A stretch of 64,000 nucleotides of DNA from Rhodothermales bacterium (lineage in GTDB: Bacteria; Bacteroidota; Rhodothermia; Rhodothermales; VXPQ01). Position 1 is the first letter of the stretch, and every line of letters starts with the position of its first letter. Under the pieces are notes generated by a model. That model did no database searches. It saw only the letters and a list, made by a program, of their open reading frames with translations, and was not told the origin of the DNA. A program made the position numbers and the translations under genes. The stretch is from NCBI GenBank assembly GCA_022825385.1, contig JAJDWX010000011.1, forward strand, positions 62,001-126,000, written 5' to 3'. Shown here one piece after another: positions 15,961 to 25,028 of this stretch.

Positions 15961-18900
15961 TTAAAAATTGAGCGCGAATCCCAGTCGGAACCGGCGGGGC
16001 CGGCTGTACATCAGGCTGGAAGCCGACGTATGCCTGCTGCCCACATTCACCGGGCCGCCAATGTACGTATTGTACAAAAACGCCGTAGAGGCAGGGTCCG
16101 GTTGCGTGGCAAGATACCCGCGTCCGCCATCGGTCATCAGATACCCGTCGGTGTTGGGCAGGCCGGTAGACCGGAAAACCGCCAGCACGTTCTGCGTATC
16201 GAACAGATTCTGTACGATCAGGTAGGCCGTGAGCGAAGAAGTCCCCACGCGGAAGCGACGATCCAGCCGCACATCGATGCGCGAGGTGGACGGAAGGCGC
16301 GCCGAATTTACGGAACCGATCGCGTCGTCGGTGAAACTGTCGTTCACATTGAACGACGAGCCGCCCAGCGCCGTGTACGCCATGCCGCTGCCATACCGGG
16401 CCAGAATATTCAGACCCATGTTCTGGAGCAAGCGATTCCCCCCGATGGAAGGCCCTTCGCCTTCGCCGAAGCGATAGTCCACCGAAGCGTTCATCGTATG
16501 CCGCTGATCGAAGTCCGCGGGAGCAATGGTGTTGGGAAACACCGAACCGCGCCAGACGATCACCGACGTGGCGCCGGCGTCCGATCCGGTGCCCTGCGCA
16601 AACGCCAGCGTATAGTTGGCCGTCACGGCCAGGTTGCGCGTCCGCCGCAGGTCAAAGCCAAACTCGACGCCCTTGGTGGTGGTGAAGTCCGCGTTCAGGT
16701 ACGTACCGTAGGAGGGAAAGCCCCCTATCAGGCGACGGTTGCTGATCTTGTTCTCCTGCGTCCGGTAGAACCCGGAAATCGTAAGGGCCGTGCTGGTTCC
16801 CAGCCGCTGCCGGAAGCCCAGTTCGTACTGCACGGTCCGTTCCGGCTTCAGTTTCGGATTCGCCGTACGGGAATTCTGCGTAGTGATTTCCTCGTAGGCC
16901 CGGAACGTCGTAAACGCATTTTCCGAGGGACGCTGGCTGGTTACGTTGTAGGAGGCGAAGAACACCGCCCGGTCGGTAACCGGGAAACTGACCCCGATCC
17001 GGGGCATGAACGTAGCCTGCGGCGTATACTCCTCGAACGCCGTGGAAATGGGTTCGTCGGTCGGCCGCACCTGACCGGAAAGGTCGTTTACGATGCGCAG
17101 CGCATCCACGCGGGAACCTGCGGCGTCGAAGAAATTCCCGTCCAGGTCTCGATATCCAACCACGTCGCCTGCATCGTTGAAGTACACCGCATCGCCCGAA
17201 CCAATGCCGGAGGGCGCGCCATCTACCGATCCCGCCCGGATAATGGGCCGCGGAGCGTAGATGTCCTTAAGCACCGGCGTGTTGTTGTCGAACACTTCGA
17301 GGCGTACGCCAAGGTTCAGGATCAGGTCGCGGTATTCGATCTTGTCCTGCAAATACCCGCCGTAGTAGATAGGCTGGCGCGGCTCGATATACAATGCCTC
17401 CTCTTCGTTCTCCCGATCAAAGTACGCCTGAATATTCTGCTCGTTCACCTCCTTCTGCCCCCGGAAATCGTAGCCGTAGTAGTTGGTGCGAGGCCGGAAG
17501 GCGTTGAACGGCAACTCGCCGTACGTGGCGTAGCAGGCATCCTGTTCGCAGTTATCGTCCTGGGCGTACCGGGACAGCCCGAAACCGCGTATGCTATACC
17601 AGCGCTGGGTAAACGTGCGGTATTCGCCGCCAAACTCCAGCTGATGCAAGCCAATCTGCGCCGTAGCGTTCCCGGATACCTGAAACGTTTTCCGATCCTG
17701 CTTCTGGAACGTGGCCAACGGACTGCCCGGCAAAGAGAACGTAATCCCCACAGCCGATCCCCCGCCTGCTGTGCCGTCCGCCCTGTACAGCGGGCCGTAC
17801 CCCTCGGACCGCAAAGCGAAATACCGGCTTACCGTCTCCAGATAATCGCCCTGAAGGTCTCCGTAGGCAAACGCTTCTTCCACCTCGCCGGAAAATCCGT
17901 TGGGATACAGGAGATAGTTGTAATCCTGGTACGACGCGTCGATCTGGTAGAAGAAATTCGAGGCGAAACGCTGGCGCAAGGTGCCGTAGACCCGCCAGGT
18001 ATCGTCCTCCCGGTGATAAAACGACTGCGTATTGAACACATGCCGGTGGTATCCAAGCTCTTCCTCTCTTTGGCGTTCGTATGCACCGCCCACGCGCAAC
18101 GTAATGGTTTGCGTAGGCTGGAGCGTGAGATTACCGGTTACGATTACTTCATTCCAGGGCCGATCTTTCGACGGCTCCAGCGTAAAGTCTTCCCGGCGGT
18201 ACGTGTCCGGCGCATTGATGAGACCGCCTCCATCCAGTGCGTACCCCTCGGGAAGGTTCAACAAGGAAGCCAGCGAATCCGGCTTTATGAGCTCCTTGTT
18301 GTCGAAGGCATCCTGGGCCGCGTCCCACGGGAAGGGCAGATACAGGGAGTCTCCGGCAGGCCCGATCGCCCGCACCACCTGCGGATTGGCGTTGAGCGCG
18401 GCCAGCTGGTCTTCGCTAAGCTGGTACGTGGATACGCCCCACGGACTGGCGTCGTTTTGTCGGGCGTACTGGGCGTTCACAATAAAGCTGAGGCGTCCGG
18501 GAAGAATGGGTCCGCCCAGCGAAATCTCGCCGAGGCTATGCCCGTAACTGTCCAGCCCTTGCGAAGTATAGGCCCCCACGGTGCCGAAAAAGCGGTCGGC
18601 GCCGCCCTTCGTGGTAATCGACACCACGCCCGCCTGGGCGTCGCCGTACTTGGCGGGAATGGTTCCGATCAGCATTTCCTGCTCCTGAATGGCGATGCGC
18701 GGAATGGCCTGCTCGCCCGATATCCGTACGCCGTCCACATAATACGTGAGTTCCTGTTCGCGACCGCCGCGCACAAACAGTCCCGTTCCCTCCGACGTAA
18801 CCACGCCGCTTTGCAAGGACGCCACATTGGCGACCCCGCGAATCGGGAGCAACACCAGCTCGTCGCTGTTCATCACGCGCGGCGCCCCGATCGCGTCCTT

Positions 18901-19278
18901 CTGGATAATCGGGCGTTCGTACTCGACCACGATTTCTTCCAGTTCGGCGCCGGGCGCGAGGCTGAAATTCAATTCCCGGGTATAGCCGGCGTTGATTTCC
19001 ACGTCGGATATCGTCTGGGCCTGATACCCCACGAAGGAAGCCGTCACGTCATACGTCCCCACAGGCACGCCAATGACGAAATAGTTGCCGTCTATGTCCG
19101 AAGCCGTCCCAAGCAGGGTCCCGACCAGCACGACATTGGCGCCGGGAAGCGGTTCGCCCGTGTCGGCGTCCGTAACGACGCCAGAGATTTTACCCGTATT
19201 TTGCGCCAGCGCGACGGCGGGCATGACGAGCAGAACGAATACGGTCGTAACGCACCGGAGCAGGGTCCGTCGCAACAT
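15961..19278 (-). CDS. TonB-dependent outer-membrane receptor with CarboxypepD-like domain
   Basis: 1105 residues. Signal peptide to about residue 25, a carboxypeptidase-regulatory-like domain (GVVTDADTGEPLPGANV, about 30-115), a plug (RGVANVASLQSGVV, LFVRGGREQE, about 130-240) and a large beta-barrel ending in LGFALNF with a C-terminal Phe. Such receptors import large or scarce ligands using TonB energy, and some work with a surface-exposed partner; the downstream sorted protein may be that partner. The start is supported by an AAGGAGG on the minus strand (19285-19291), six bases before the ATG. The ligand cannot be deduced. Confidence 0.93.
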   Translation of the reverse strand: MLRRTLLRCVTTVFVLLVMPAVALAQNTGKISGVVTDADTGEPLPGANVVLVGTLLGTASDIDGNYFVIGVPVGTYDVTASFVGYQAQTISDVEINAGYTRELNFSLAPGAELEEIVVEYERPIIQKDAIGAPRVMNSDELVLLPIRGVANVASLQSGVVTSEGTGLFVRGGREQELTYYVDGVRISGEQAIPRIAIQEQEMLIGTIPAKYGDAQAGVVSITTKGGADRFFGTVGAYTSQGLDSYGHSLGEISLGGPILPGRLSFIVNAQYARQNDASPWGVSTYQLSEDQLAALNANPQVVRAIGPAGDSLYLPFPWDAAQDAFDNKELIKPDSLASLLNLPEGYALDGGGLINAPDTYRREDFTLEPSKDRPWNEVIVTGNLTLQPTQTITLRVGGAYERQREEELGYHRHVFNTQSFYHREDDTWRVYGTLRQRFASNFFYQIDASYQDYNYLLYPNGFSGEVEEAFAYGDLQGDYLETVSRYFALRSEGYGPLYRADGTAGGGSAVGITFSLPGSPLATFQKQDRKTFQVSGNATAQIGLHQLEFGGEYRTFTQRWYSIRGFGLSRYAQDDNCEQDACYATYGELPFNAFRPRTNYYGYDFRGQKEVNEQNIQAYFDRENEEEALYIEPRQPIYYGGYLQDKIEYRDLILNLGVRLEVFDNNTPVLKDIYAPRPIIRAGSVDGAPSGIGSGDAVYFNDAGDVVGYRDLDGNFFDAAGSRVDALRIVNDLSGQVRPTDEPISTAFEEYTPQATFMPRIGVSFPVTDRAVFFASYNVTSQRPSENAFTTFRAYEEITTQNSRTANPKLKPERTVQYELGFRQRLGTSTALTISGFYRTQENKISNRRLIGGFPSYGTYLNADFTTTKGVEFGFDLRRTRNLAVTANYTLAFAQGTGSDAGATSVIVWRGSVFPNTIAPADFDQRHTMNASVDYRFGEGEGPSIGGNRLLQNMGLNILARYGSGMAYTALGGSSFNVNDSFTDDAIGSVNSARLPSTSRIDVRLDRRFRVGTSSLTAYLIVQNLFDTQNVLAVFRSTGLPNTDGYLMTDGGRGYLATQPDPASTAFLYNTYIGGPVNVGSRHTSASSLMYSRPRRFRLGFALNF

Positions 19279-19429
19279 GTGCTACCTCCTTTGATTGGTA
19301 TGGTGTGTGCCTGCAACGCCAAGCGCTTCAAGGGGAGCCCGCGCCGGGCGTTGCCGTGTGGAATATAACGTGTAATAGTATATTGAGGGGCGATTGTTCC
19401 ACAGGTATTCCGGGAACGCATCTTGCCCC

Positions 19430-19458
19430 ATGTTACGTTATTGTTACCATTTTGTCAA
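19430..19458 (-). promoter_or_regulatory. Sigma70-like promoter of the outer-membrane operon
   Basis: On the minus strand TTGACA (19458-19453) and TAACAT (19435-19430) are separated by exactly 17 bases, about 150 bases before the TonB receptor ATG. It is the most canonical promoter in the window, in an A/T-rich stretch between serA and the receptor gene. Confidence 0.7.
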
Positions 19459-19506
19459 GCGCTCCGGCGATTTAACCGCAAATATTTTTGAGAAAACCCC
19501 AAAAAA

Positions 19507-21090
19507 TCACACATCCACCCTGCATACGTCCTCTACGCCGTCCAGCGACGAAATATCCGCGACGACCGCCGCCGGAACTGCCTCGTCCACGGTAACCGCC
19601 GTCAGGGCCATTTCGCCCTTCCCGGCCCGCCCCAGCGCCAGCGCTCCGATGTTGATGTCGTTGCGGGCCAGAATCCCCCCCACCGCCGCCAACATGCCGG
19701 GCCGGTCCGCATTCTTGTACACGATCATGTGGCCTTCCGGCTTTATTTCCAGCCAGTAATTGTCTATCCGCACCAGGCGCGGCTCGTCCCGGTCGAACAC
19801 CGTGCCCGCCACCGTGCGGACGCCGTCGTCCGTCTTCAGTCCAATCTGCAACAAATTCATGTACCCGCCGGGCACCGTATCCCGCGCTTCCGTTACCCGT
19901 ATGCCCATGTCCTCCGCAAGAAACGGCGCATTGATCAGGTTCACCGGCTCCGTAACCCATTTCGACAGCACGCCGCGCACGGCGGCCACGGTCAACACTT
20001 CGGAATACCGCCGCGGAACCTCCCCCCGGCACCCTACGGTAATGCCGCGAATGCGCCCGCCTCCCAACTGGCCAACCAACTGTCCGAGGCGGTCCGACAA
20101 ACTCAAATAGGGCTGCGCGTCCGGCTGCGCCGCCATCTTGATCGCCAGCGCGTTCACCGGCGTCTGCACCGCCTCCCCGCATAGCGCGCGAATGACCTGC
20201 TCGGTAATCTGCACGGCCACCTTCTCCTGGGCCTCTTCCGTCGAGGCCGCGATATGGGGCGTAGCGATCACCTTGGGATGCCGAAGCAACGCGCGCAGTT
20301 CGGCGGGCGGCGGCTCCGCGGAATACACGTCCAGCGCCACGCCCCCCACCTGGCCGCTATCCAGCGCGGCAAGCAGGTCCTGTTCCTCGACGATGCCGCC
20401 CCGGGCGCAATTCACGATGCAAACCCCCTTGCGGCACTGCGCAAGCGTTTCCTCGCGCAGCAGGCCGCGCGTGGCGTCGTTCAGCGGCGTATGCACGGTA
20501 ATGAAATCGCTCTGGGCAAGGAGTTCGTCCATGCTCGCGAGCCGCACGCCGATGCGTTCGGCGGCCTCCCGCGACAACACCGGGTCGTACCCGACGAGGC
20601 GCATCCCGAACCCGGCCATGCGCGCGGCCACTTCCCGTCCGATCTTGCCCAGCCCCACGACGCCAAGCGTTTTCTCGTAGACTTCGGACCCGGTGAACGC
20701 CTTGCGCTCCCATTTGCCCTCCGCCACGGAGCGGTTCGCCTGCGGTACGCGGCGGGCCATGGAAAGCAGCAGGGCGCAGGTGTGCTCGGCGGTCGAAATC
20801 GTATTGCCGGACGGCGCATTGATTACCAGGACGCCCCGGCGAGTGGCCGCGGCCAGGTCGATATTGTCCACGCCGACCCCGGCGCGGCCTATGACCTGAA
20901 GTTTCTCGCTCGCCTCGATCAGGTCCGCCGTAATCGTAGTGCCGCTGCGAATGATCCAGCCGTCCGCCCCGGCGGCGAGTTCCCGCAACGCATCCCCGGA
21001 TTGCTTGAGCCGAACGACGGGCGTAATCCCGCGGGCCTCGAGCATGTCGATGCAGATCGGATCGACCGCATCGGTAATGAGCACCTTCAT
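19507..21090 (-). CDS. serA: D-3-phosphoglycerate dehydrogenase
   Basis: 527 residues, the long SerA type: catalytic and NAD-binding domains (VGLGKIGREVA, catalytic Arg in NCARGGI, Glu, and His in HIAASTEEAQ), an intervening domain and a C-terminal ACT domain (about 450-527) that usually binds serine for feedback inhibition. It catalyses the first step of serine synthesis. The ATG at 21090 fits homologues, whereas the open upstream part belongs to engB. It starts ten bases after the engB stop, so sucD, engB and serA probably form one operon. With pdxB and pdxJ nearby it may also bear on vitamin B6 synthesis. Confidence 0.95.
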   Translation of the reverse strand: MKVLITDAVDPICIDMLEARGITPVVRLKQSGDALRELAAGADGWIIRSGTTITADLIEASEKLQVIGRAGVGVDNIDLAAATRRGVLVINAPSGNTISTAEHTCALLLSMARRVPQANRSVAEGKWERKAFTGSEVYEKTLGVVGLGKIGREVAARMAGFGMRLVGYDPVLSREAAERIGVRLASMDELLAQSDFITVHTPLNDATRGLLREETLAQCRKGVCIVNCARGGIVEEQDLLAALDSGQVGGVALDVYSAEPPPAELRALLRHPKVIATPHIAASTEEAQEKVAVQITEQVIRALCGEAVQTPVNALAIKMAAQPDAQPYLSLSDRLGQLVGQLGGGRIRGITVGCRGEVPRRYSEVLTVAAVRGVLSKWVTEPVNLINAPFLAEDMGIRVTEARDTVPGGYMNLLQIGLKTDDGVRTVAGTVFDRDEPRLVRIDNYWLEIKPEGHMIVYKNADRPGMLAAVGGILARNDINIGALALGRAGKGEMALTAVTVDEAVPAAVVADISSLDGVEDVCRVDV

Positions 21091-21100
21091 CGTTTGTTGG

Positions 21101-21697
21101 TCATGTATGAATGGTTGCGATCGTCCCGATCCATTCCAGCAAGGCGGGCAAGCCCCGCTTCGTCTGCGAAGACGTCGAAAAAACCGGGATTTCCAGTCCA
21201 AGCGCCGCAAGCGCCTCGCGCATGCCGCGTTCTGACTTCGCGCGCTCGTTGCCGGAAAGTTTGTCGCATTTCGTAAGCGCGATAGCGTACGGAGCGTCTT
21301 GTCCGCGCATGAATTCGATAAAACTGCGGTCTATTTCCCCGGGCGCGCGGCGGCTGTCCACGAGATGCACAAGCAGTCGCAAGGGGTCGCGCTCCGTAAC
21401 ATAGCGTTCGATGAGCCGGGCCCAGCGCGCGCGCTCCTGTTTCGAGGTCTTCGCATAGCCGAAGCCCGGAAGGTCCACGAAATAGAGCCCGCCGTTGACC
21501 AGGTAATAATTGAATTCCCGGGTTTTGCCCGGCGTCCCGCTCGTCCGGGCCAGCGTCCGCCGCCCCGCCAGCGCGTTCAGCAACGAACTCTTGCCCACGT
21601 TCGAGCGGCCTGCGAACGCCACTTCGGGCAGTCCGTCCGAAGGCAGTCCGCTCCAGGACGCCGCGCCCTTGACGAAAGTGATGTCCCGTATACGCAA
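21101..21697 (-). CDS. engB: Ribosome biogenesis GTP-binding protein EngB/YsxC
   Basis: 198 residues. G1 GRSNVGKSS, G2 Thr in GTPGKTREFNYY, G3 DLPGFGYA and G4 TKCD are all present, with the length of EngB (large-subunit assembly). I start at TTG 21697, because translation from there gives a RIRDITFVKGA N terminus that matches the beta-strand start of homologues; another TTG at 21727 is possible. The gene begins about 36 bases after sucD and ends ten bases before serA. Confidence 0.92.
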   Translation of the reverse strand: MRIRDITFVKGAASWSGLPSDGLPEVAFAGRSNVGKSSLLNALAGRRTLARTSGTPGKTREFNYYLVNGGLYFVDLPGFGYAKTSKQERARWARLIERYVTERDPLRLLVHLVDSRRAPGEIDRSFIEFMRGQDAPYAIALTKCDKLSGNERAKSERGMREALAALGLEIPVFSTSSQTKRGLPALLEWIGTIATIHT

Positions 21698-21732
21698 GGG
21701 CCTCTGCGGATCGATCCCTGATTGCAAGCCTG

Positions 21733-22608
21733 TTACGCGGTCGCCAGTCGCTCCTTCACCGTCTCGCCAATCACCGCCGGGTTTTCGATGACCGTCACGC
21801 CCGCCGCCTGCAGCGCGGCGATCTTTTCCTCCGCCGTCCCCTTGCCCCCGGACACGATGGCCCCGGCGTGCCCCATCCGCCGTCCCGGAGGCGCCGTCCG
21901 GCCCGCAATGAATCCGAAAACCGGCTTCGTCATATGGTCCCGCGCAAAAGCCGCGGCTTCTTCTTCCGCCGTCCCCCCTATTTCGCCGATCATCACCACG
22001 GCCTCCGTCTCGCCGTCCGCCTCGAACAGCTGCAACACGTCCACGAAACTCGTTCCCGGCACAGGGTCCCCGCCGATGCCCACCGCCGTGCTCTGGCCAA
22101 GCCCCTGCCGCGTAAGCTGGTCCACGGCTTCGTACGTGAGCGTGCCGGAACGGGACGCCACGCCCACGGAGCCGGGCTTGAAAATCATGGCGGGCATGAT
22201 GCCGACCTTGGCCTCGTCGGGCGTCAGGGCGCCGGGGCAATTCGGTCCGATGAGCCGGACGCCGTTGCGCTGCATGGCGTGATAAACCGGAACCATATCC
22301 CCTGCGGGAATGCCTTCCGTAATGCATACGATTACCTGTATGCCCGCGTCCGCCGCCTCCAGAATGGCGTCCGGGGCGAACGCAGGGGGCACGAAAATCA
22401 CCGACGTATTCGCCCCCTCCTGCGCCACCGCCTCGGCCACCGTGTCGAACACGGGCTTGCCGAGATGCACGCGACCGCCCTTGCCGGGCGTCACGCCAGC
22501 CACCAGCGCGGTGCCGTACGCCAGCATTTGTTCGGAATGGAAAGTGCCCTCGGAACCCGTAAAGCCCTGCACGAGCAAGCGGGTGTTTTTATCGACGAGA
22601 ATCGCCAT
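21733..22608 (-). CDS. sucD: Succinyl-CoA synthetase, alpha subunit
   Basis: 291 residues. CoA-binding Rossmann domain ([13 protein letters not shown]), IGPNCPG, the SRSGTLTYE motif, [12 protein letters not shown] and the active-site phospho-histidine in GHAGAIV are all present. It joins succinate and CoA in the TCA cycle with the beta subunit SucC, which is not in this window; split sucC and sucD loci are common in Bacteroidota. GDP or ADP preference cannot be read. A TATCTTG element lies 37 bases upstream. Confidence 0.95.
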   Translation of the reverse strand: MAILVDKNTRLLVQGFTGSEGTFHSEQMLAYGTALVAGVTPGKGGRVHLGKPVFDTVAEAVAQEGANTSVIFVPPAFAPDAILEAADAGIQVIVCITEGIPAGDMVPVYHAMQRNGVRLIGPNCPGALTPDEAKVGIMPAMIFKPGSVGVASRSGTLTYEAVDQLTRQGLGQSTAVGIGGDPVPGTSFVDVLQLFEADGETEAVVMIGEIGGTAEEEAAAFARDHMTKPVFGFIAGRTAPPGRRMGHAGAIVSGGKGTAEEKIAALQAAGVTVIENPAVIGETVKERLATA

Positions 22609-22645
22609 AACGATCAGAATAAGCGACGAAAAACCGGAACGCGCC

Positions 22646-22652
22646 CAAGATA
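22646..22652 (-). promoter_or_regulatory. Possible -7 promoter element of sucD
   Basis: TATCTTG on the minus strand, 37 bases before the sucD ATG, next to a TACGGA/TCCGTA inverted repeat. It has the same form as the elements before tadA and ccmC. The -33 part is not clear. Confidence 0.3.
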
Positions 22653-22720
22653 CGGACTATCCGTACGCAGAACCGGCGAAGATTTGGAAGATTCGCAAGA
22701 TTGCGCAAAGGCCCTGTCCC

Positions 22721-24226
22721 CTACCGCTGCAACCGCTCCGCCATGTCCCCGATGCGGAGAATCGTTTCCTCCCCGAAATGCGGCCCCAGAATCTGCATGC
22801 CTATGGGCAAGCGAGGCGGCGCGGGATGCAGGCCCAGCGGCACGACCAGGCCGGGGACGCCCGCCAGGTTGGCCGGCACGGTGTAGACGTCGCCCAGGTA
22901 CATCGCCATCGGATCGTCTACCCGGCTGCCAAGGCGGAACGGCGGGGCGGGCGTAGCGGGCGTAACCAGCGCGTCCACCTCTTCGAAAACCGCGTCGAAA
23001 TCGTTCCGGATGAGGGTGCGCGCCTGCTGCCCTTTCGCATAATAGGCTTCGTAGTAGCCGGAGGACAGGACGTACGCGCCAAGCATGATGCGGCGTTTCA
23101 CTTCGTCCCCGAAGCCTTCCGTGCGGGAAGCCGTATAGAATTCGCGCAGCATGGATTCCGCGTCCAGGCGTTCACCCGCGGATTCCCCGTTCGCTCCGGA
23201 AACCGCCGCCTGCTCGCTGCGCAGGGCGCCGCGAAGTTCGCCCGGCGCCGCCCGATGGCCATACCGGATGCCATCGTACCGGGCCAGATTGCTGGACGCT
23301 TCGGCGGTCGTCAGAATGTAGTACGCGGCGACGCCGTATTCCGTGCGGGGCAGGGACACCTCCCGCACGATGGCGCCCTCCCGTTCGAGGCCGCGTACGC
23401 ATTCCTCGATCATGCTCCGTATCCCGTCGTCGAGTCCGTCGGCGAAGTATTCCTTTGGCAACCCGATGCGCACGCCCCGCACGTCCCCCGTCAGCGCTTG
23501 CGCGTAATCGGGAACGCGGGCGGACGCGCTGGTGGAATCCCGCTCGTCCCGCCCCGCCATGTGGTTCAAAAGCAGCGCGCAATCTTCCACGGACTGCCCG
23601 ATGGGTCCCATGCAATCGAAAGACGACGCAAACGCCACCAGGCCGTTGCGGGATACGCGCCCGTAGGTGGGCTTCAGGCCCGCCACGCCGCAATGCGCGG
23701 CAGGCTGCCGGATGGAGCCGCCCGTATCGGTGCCCAGCGCGGCATGGCACAGGCCGGCGGCGACAGCGGCGGCGGACCCGCCGGAAGAACCGCCGGGCAC
23801 GTACTCCGCATTCGCGGGGTTTCGGACCGGCCCGAAATACGACGTTTCGTTGGACGACCCCATCGCAAACTCGTCGCAATTCGTTTTCCCGACGAAAATC
23901 GCCCCGGCGGCGCGGAGCCGTTCGATCGCGGTGGCGTCGTACAGCGATTCGAACTGTTCGAGCATGCGGGAGGAGCACGTGACCCGGCGCCCCTTCATGC
24001 AAATCACGTCCTTGACGGCCAGCGCCAGGCCCTTCAGCGGCAAATCGACGTCCGGGGATCGGTCCAGGCGGCGGGCTTGCGCAAGGGCGTCCGCTTCGTC
24101 CACCGAAATAAAGGCGTTGAGCGACGGGTTTCGCTCCCGAATGCGCGCCAAAAAGGACGAGACCAGGGTTTCGCAATCGGTCTCCCCGCGCTGCAAGGCT
24201 TTCCGGGCGTCCGCAAAAGAAGTCAT
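22721..24226 (-). CDS. gatA: Glutamyl-tRNA(Gln)/aspartyl-tRNA(Asn) amidotransferase subunit A
   Basis: 501 residues. Amidase-signature enzyme with the Lys72 - Ser147 - Ser171 triad (AVKDVI, GGSSGGS, DTGGSIRQPA), with spacing identical to GatA. It releases ammonia from glutamine to amidate misacylated tRNA with GatB and GatC, which are not in this window. The typical GatA segments GSSNETSYFG and YYILTTAEASSNLARYDGIRYG-like patterns distinguish it from general amidases. The ATG at 24226 matches the family N terminus; upstream open sequence overlaps tatA. It lies 136 bases after tatA. Confidence 0.95.
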   Translation of the reverse strand: MTSFADARKALQRGETDCETLVSSFLARIRERNPSLNAFISVDEADALAQARRLDRSPDVDLPLKGLALAVKDVICMKGRRVTCSSRMLEQFESLYDATAIERLRAAGAIFVGKTNCDEFAMGSSNETSYFGPVRNPANAEYVPGGSSGGSAAAVAAGLCHAALGTDTGGSIRQPAAHCGVAGLKPTYGRVSRNGLVAFASSFDCMGPIGQSVEDCALLLNHMAGRDERDSTSASARVPDYAQALTGDVRGVRIGLPKEYFADGLDDGIRSMIEECVRGLEREGAIVREVSLPRTEYGVAAYYILTTAEASSNLARYDGIRYGHRAAPGELRGALRSEQAAVSGANGESAGERLDAESMLREFYTASRTEGFGDEVKRRIMLGAYVLSSGYYEAYYAKGQQARTLIRNDFDAVFEEVDALVTPATPAPPFRLGSRVDDPMAMYLGDVYTVPANLAGVPGLVVPLGLHPAPPRLPIGMQILGPHFGEETILRIGDMAERLQR

Positions 24227-24362
24227 CGGACGAACGAGATTCAGAACCGACGAAAGAAGAAGGGGGCGGCAGGCAAGTCGCGCTATAGCCAGCGCCTGTT
24301 GGACGCCCTGCGCGGCGCAGGCCCGGCAGGAGGCTGGACCGATCCAGAGCCGCTTGCGCGGA

Positions 24363-24686
24363 TTATCCGGCGGCGGGCGGAGCGGGGTCGGCGGGCGCGG
24401 CGTCCGGGGCCGCAGCCGGCGGCGGAGCGGCTTGCGCAGGCTGGACCGGTTGCGCGGGAGGCGCCTGGGGCTGGGGAGCGGCCTGCGCAGGCGGCTGGGG
24501 ACGATACGACGTATTCCGGTTGTTCGCGTCCACCGTAAGTTCGCGCTGCACGTCCTTCGTAGCGTCCTTGAATTCCCGCAAGCCCTTGCCAAGGCCCCGG
24601 GCAATCTCCGGGATGCGCTTCGCGCCGAACACAAGGAGTACGAGCAAAAGAATCAGGCCTATTTCCATTGGTCCTAACGAACCCAT
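24363..24686 (-). CDS. tatA: Twin-arginine translocase subunit TatA/TatE
   Basis: 107 residues. One N-terminal membrane helix ([15 protein letters not shown]), the conserved FG-x-x-x-x-P hinge, and an amphipathic helix ([12 protein letters not shown]) give the TatA fold, the pore-forming part of the Tat pathway for folded proteins. The last about 50 residues are almost entirely Pro, Ala and Gln, a disordered tail longer than usual. The ATG at 24686 has an AAGGGG seven bases before it. No tatB or tatC is adjacent. Confidence 0.92.
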   Translation of the reverse strand: MGSLGPMEIGLILLLVLLVFGAKRIPEIARGLGKGLREFKDATKDVQRELTVDANNRNTSYRPQPPAQAAPQPQAPPAQPVQPAQAAPPPAAAPDAAPADPAPPAAG

Positions 24687-25028
24687 AATCAACCCCTTGT
24701 TATTATGTGTTTGATCTTGCGAGCGACCGGGCGAACGGCAGGAAAACAACGTAGCGACCAGCCTATCCGCCAGGGTACGAAAAACCTGTTCACAAAGCCT
24801 GTTCGCGGAGCCGCCGCCGCAAAACGCCCGCAACGAGACGCCCTGTCGCGAAACGATAGCAAAGACAACGGCCAAAAACATGGCTTTTACCCGTAAACGA
24901 AGCGCGGCGACCAGGGTTCCCCTCGAAAAAATACGGTCCGACAAACCGCAGGACGGACTGGAACATGCCGCCCCGCCCCGCTGTTCAGAAAGGTCCGTTT
25001 TTCATGGCGATTCGCACCCGTCCGTCTC
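24687..25028 (+). other. Intergenic region between divergent tatA and aroA
   Basis: 342 bases without a gene. It must hold the promoters of tatA (minus) and aroA (plus), but I see no convincing pair of promoter boxes. Only a weak inverted repeat (GTCCG/CGGAC around 24940-24960) stands out. No RNA gene was recognised. Confidence 0.5.

Noticed and set aside
16060-16080. Further TTGTACAA-like sequences in coding genes
   Set aside because: They occur singly inside genes where Tyr-Asn or Leu-Tyr codons produce them; only the tandem pair upstream of ypdA is unusual.
16030-19368. A plus-strand frame of over 1100 codons opposite the TonB receptor gene
   Set aside because: No signal, domain or start context; the receptor on the other strand has all expected domains.
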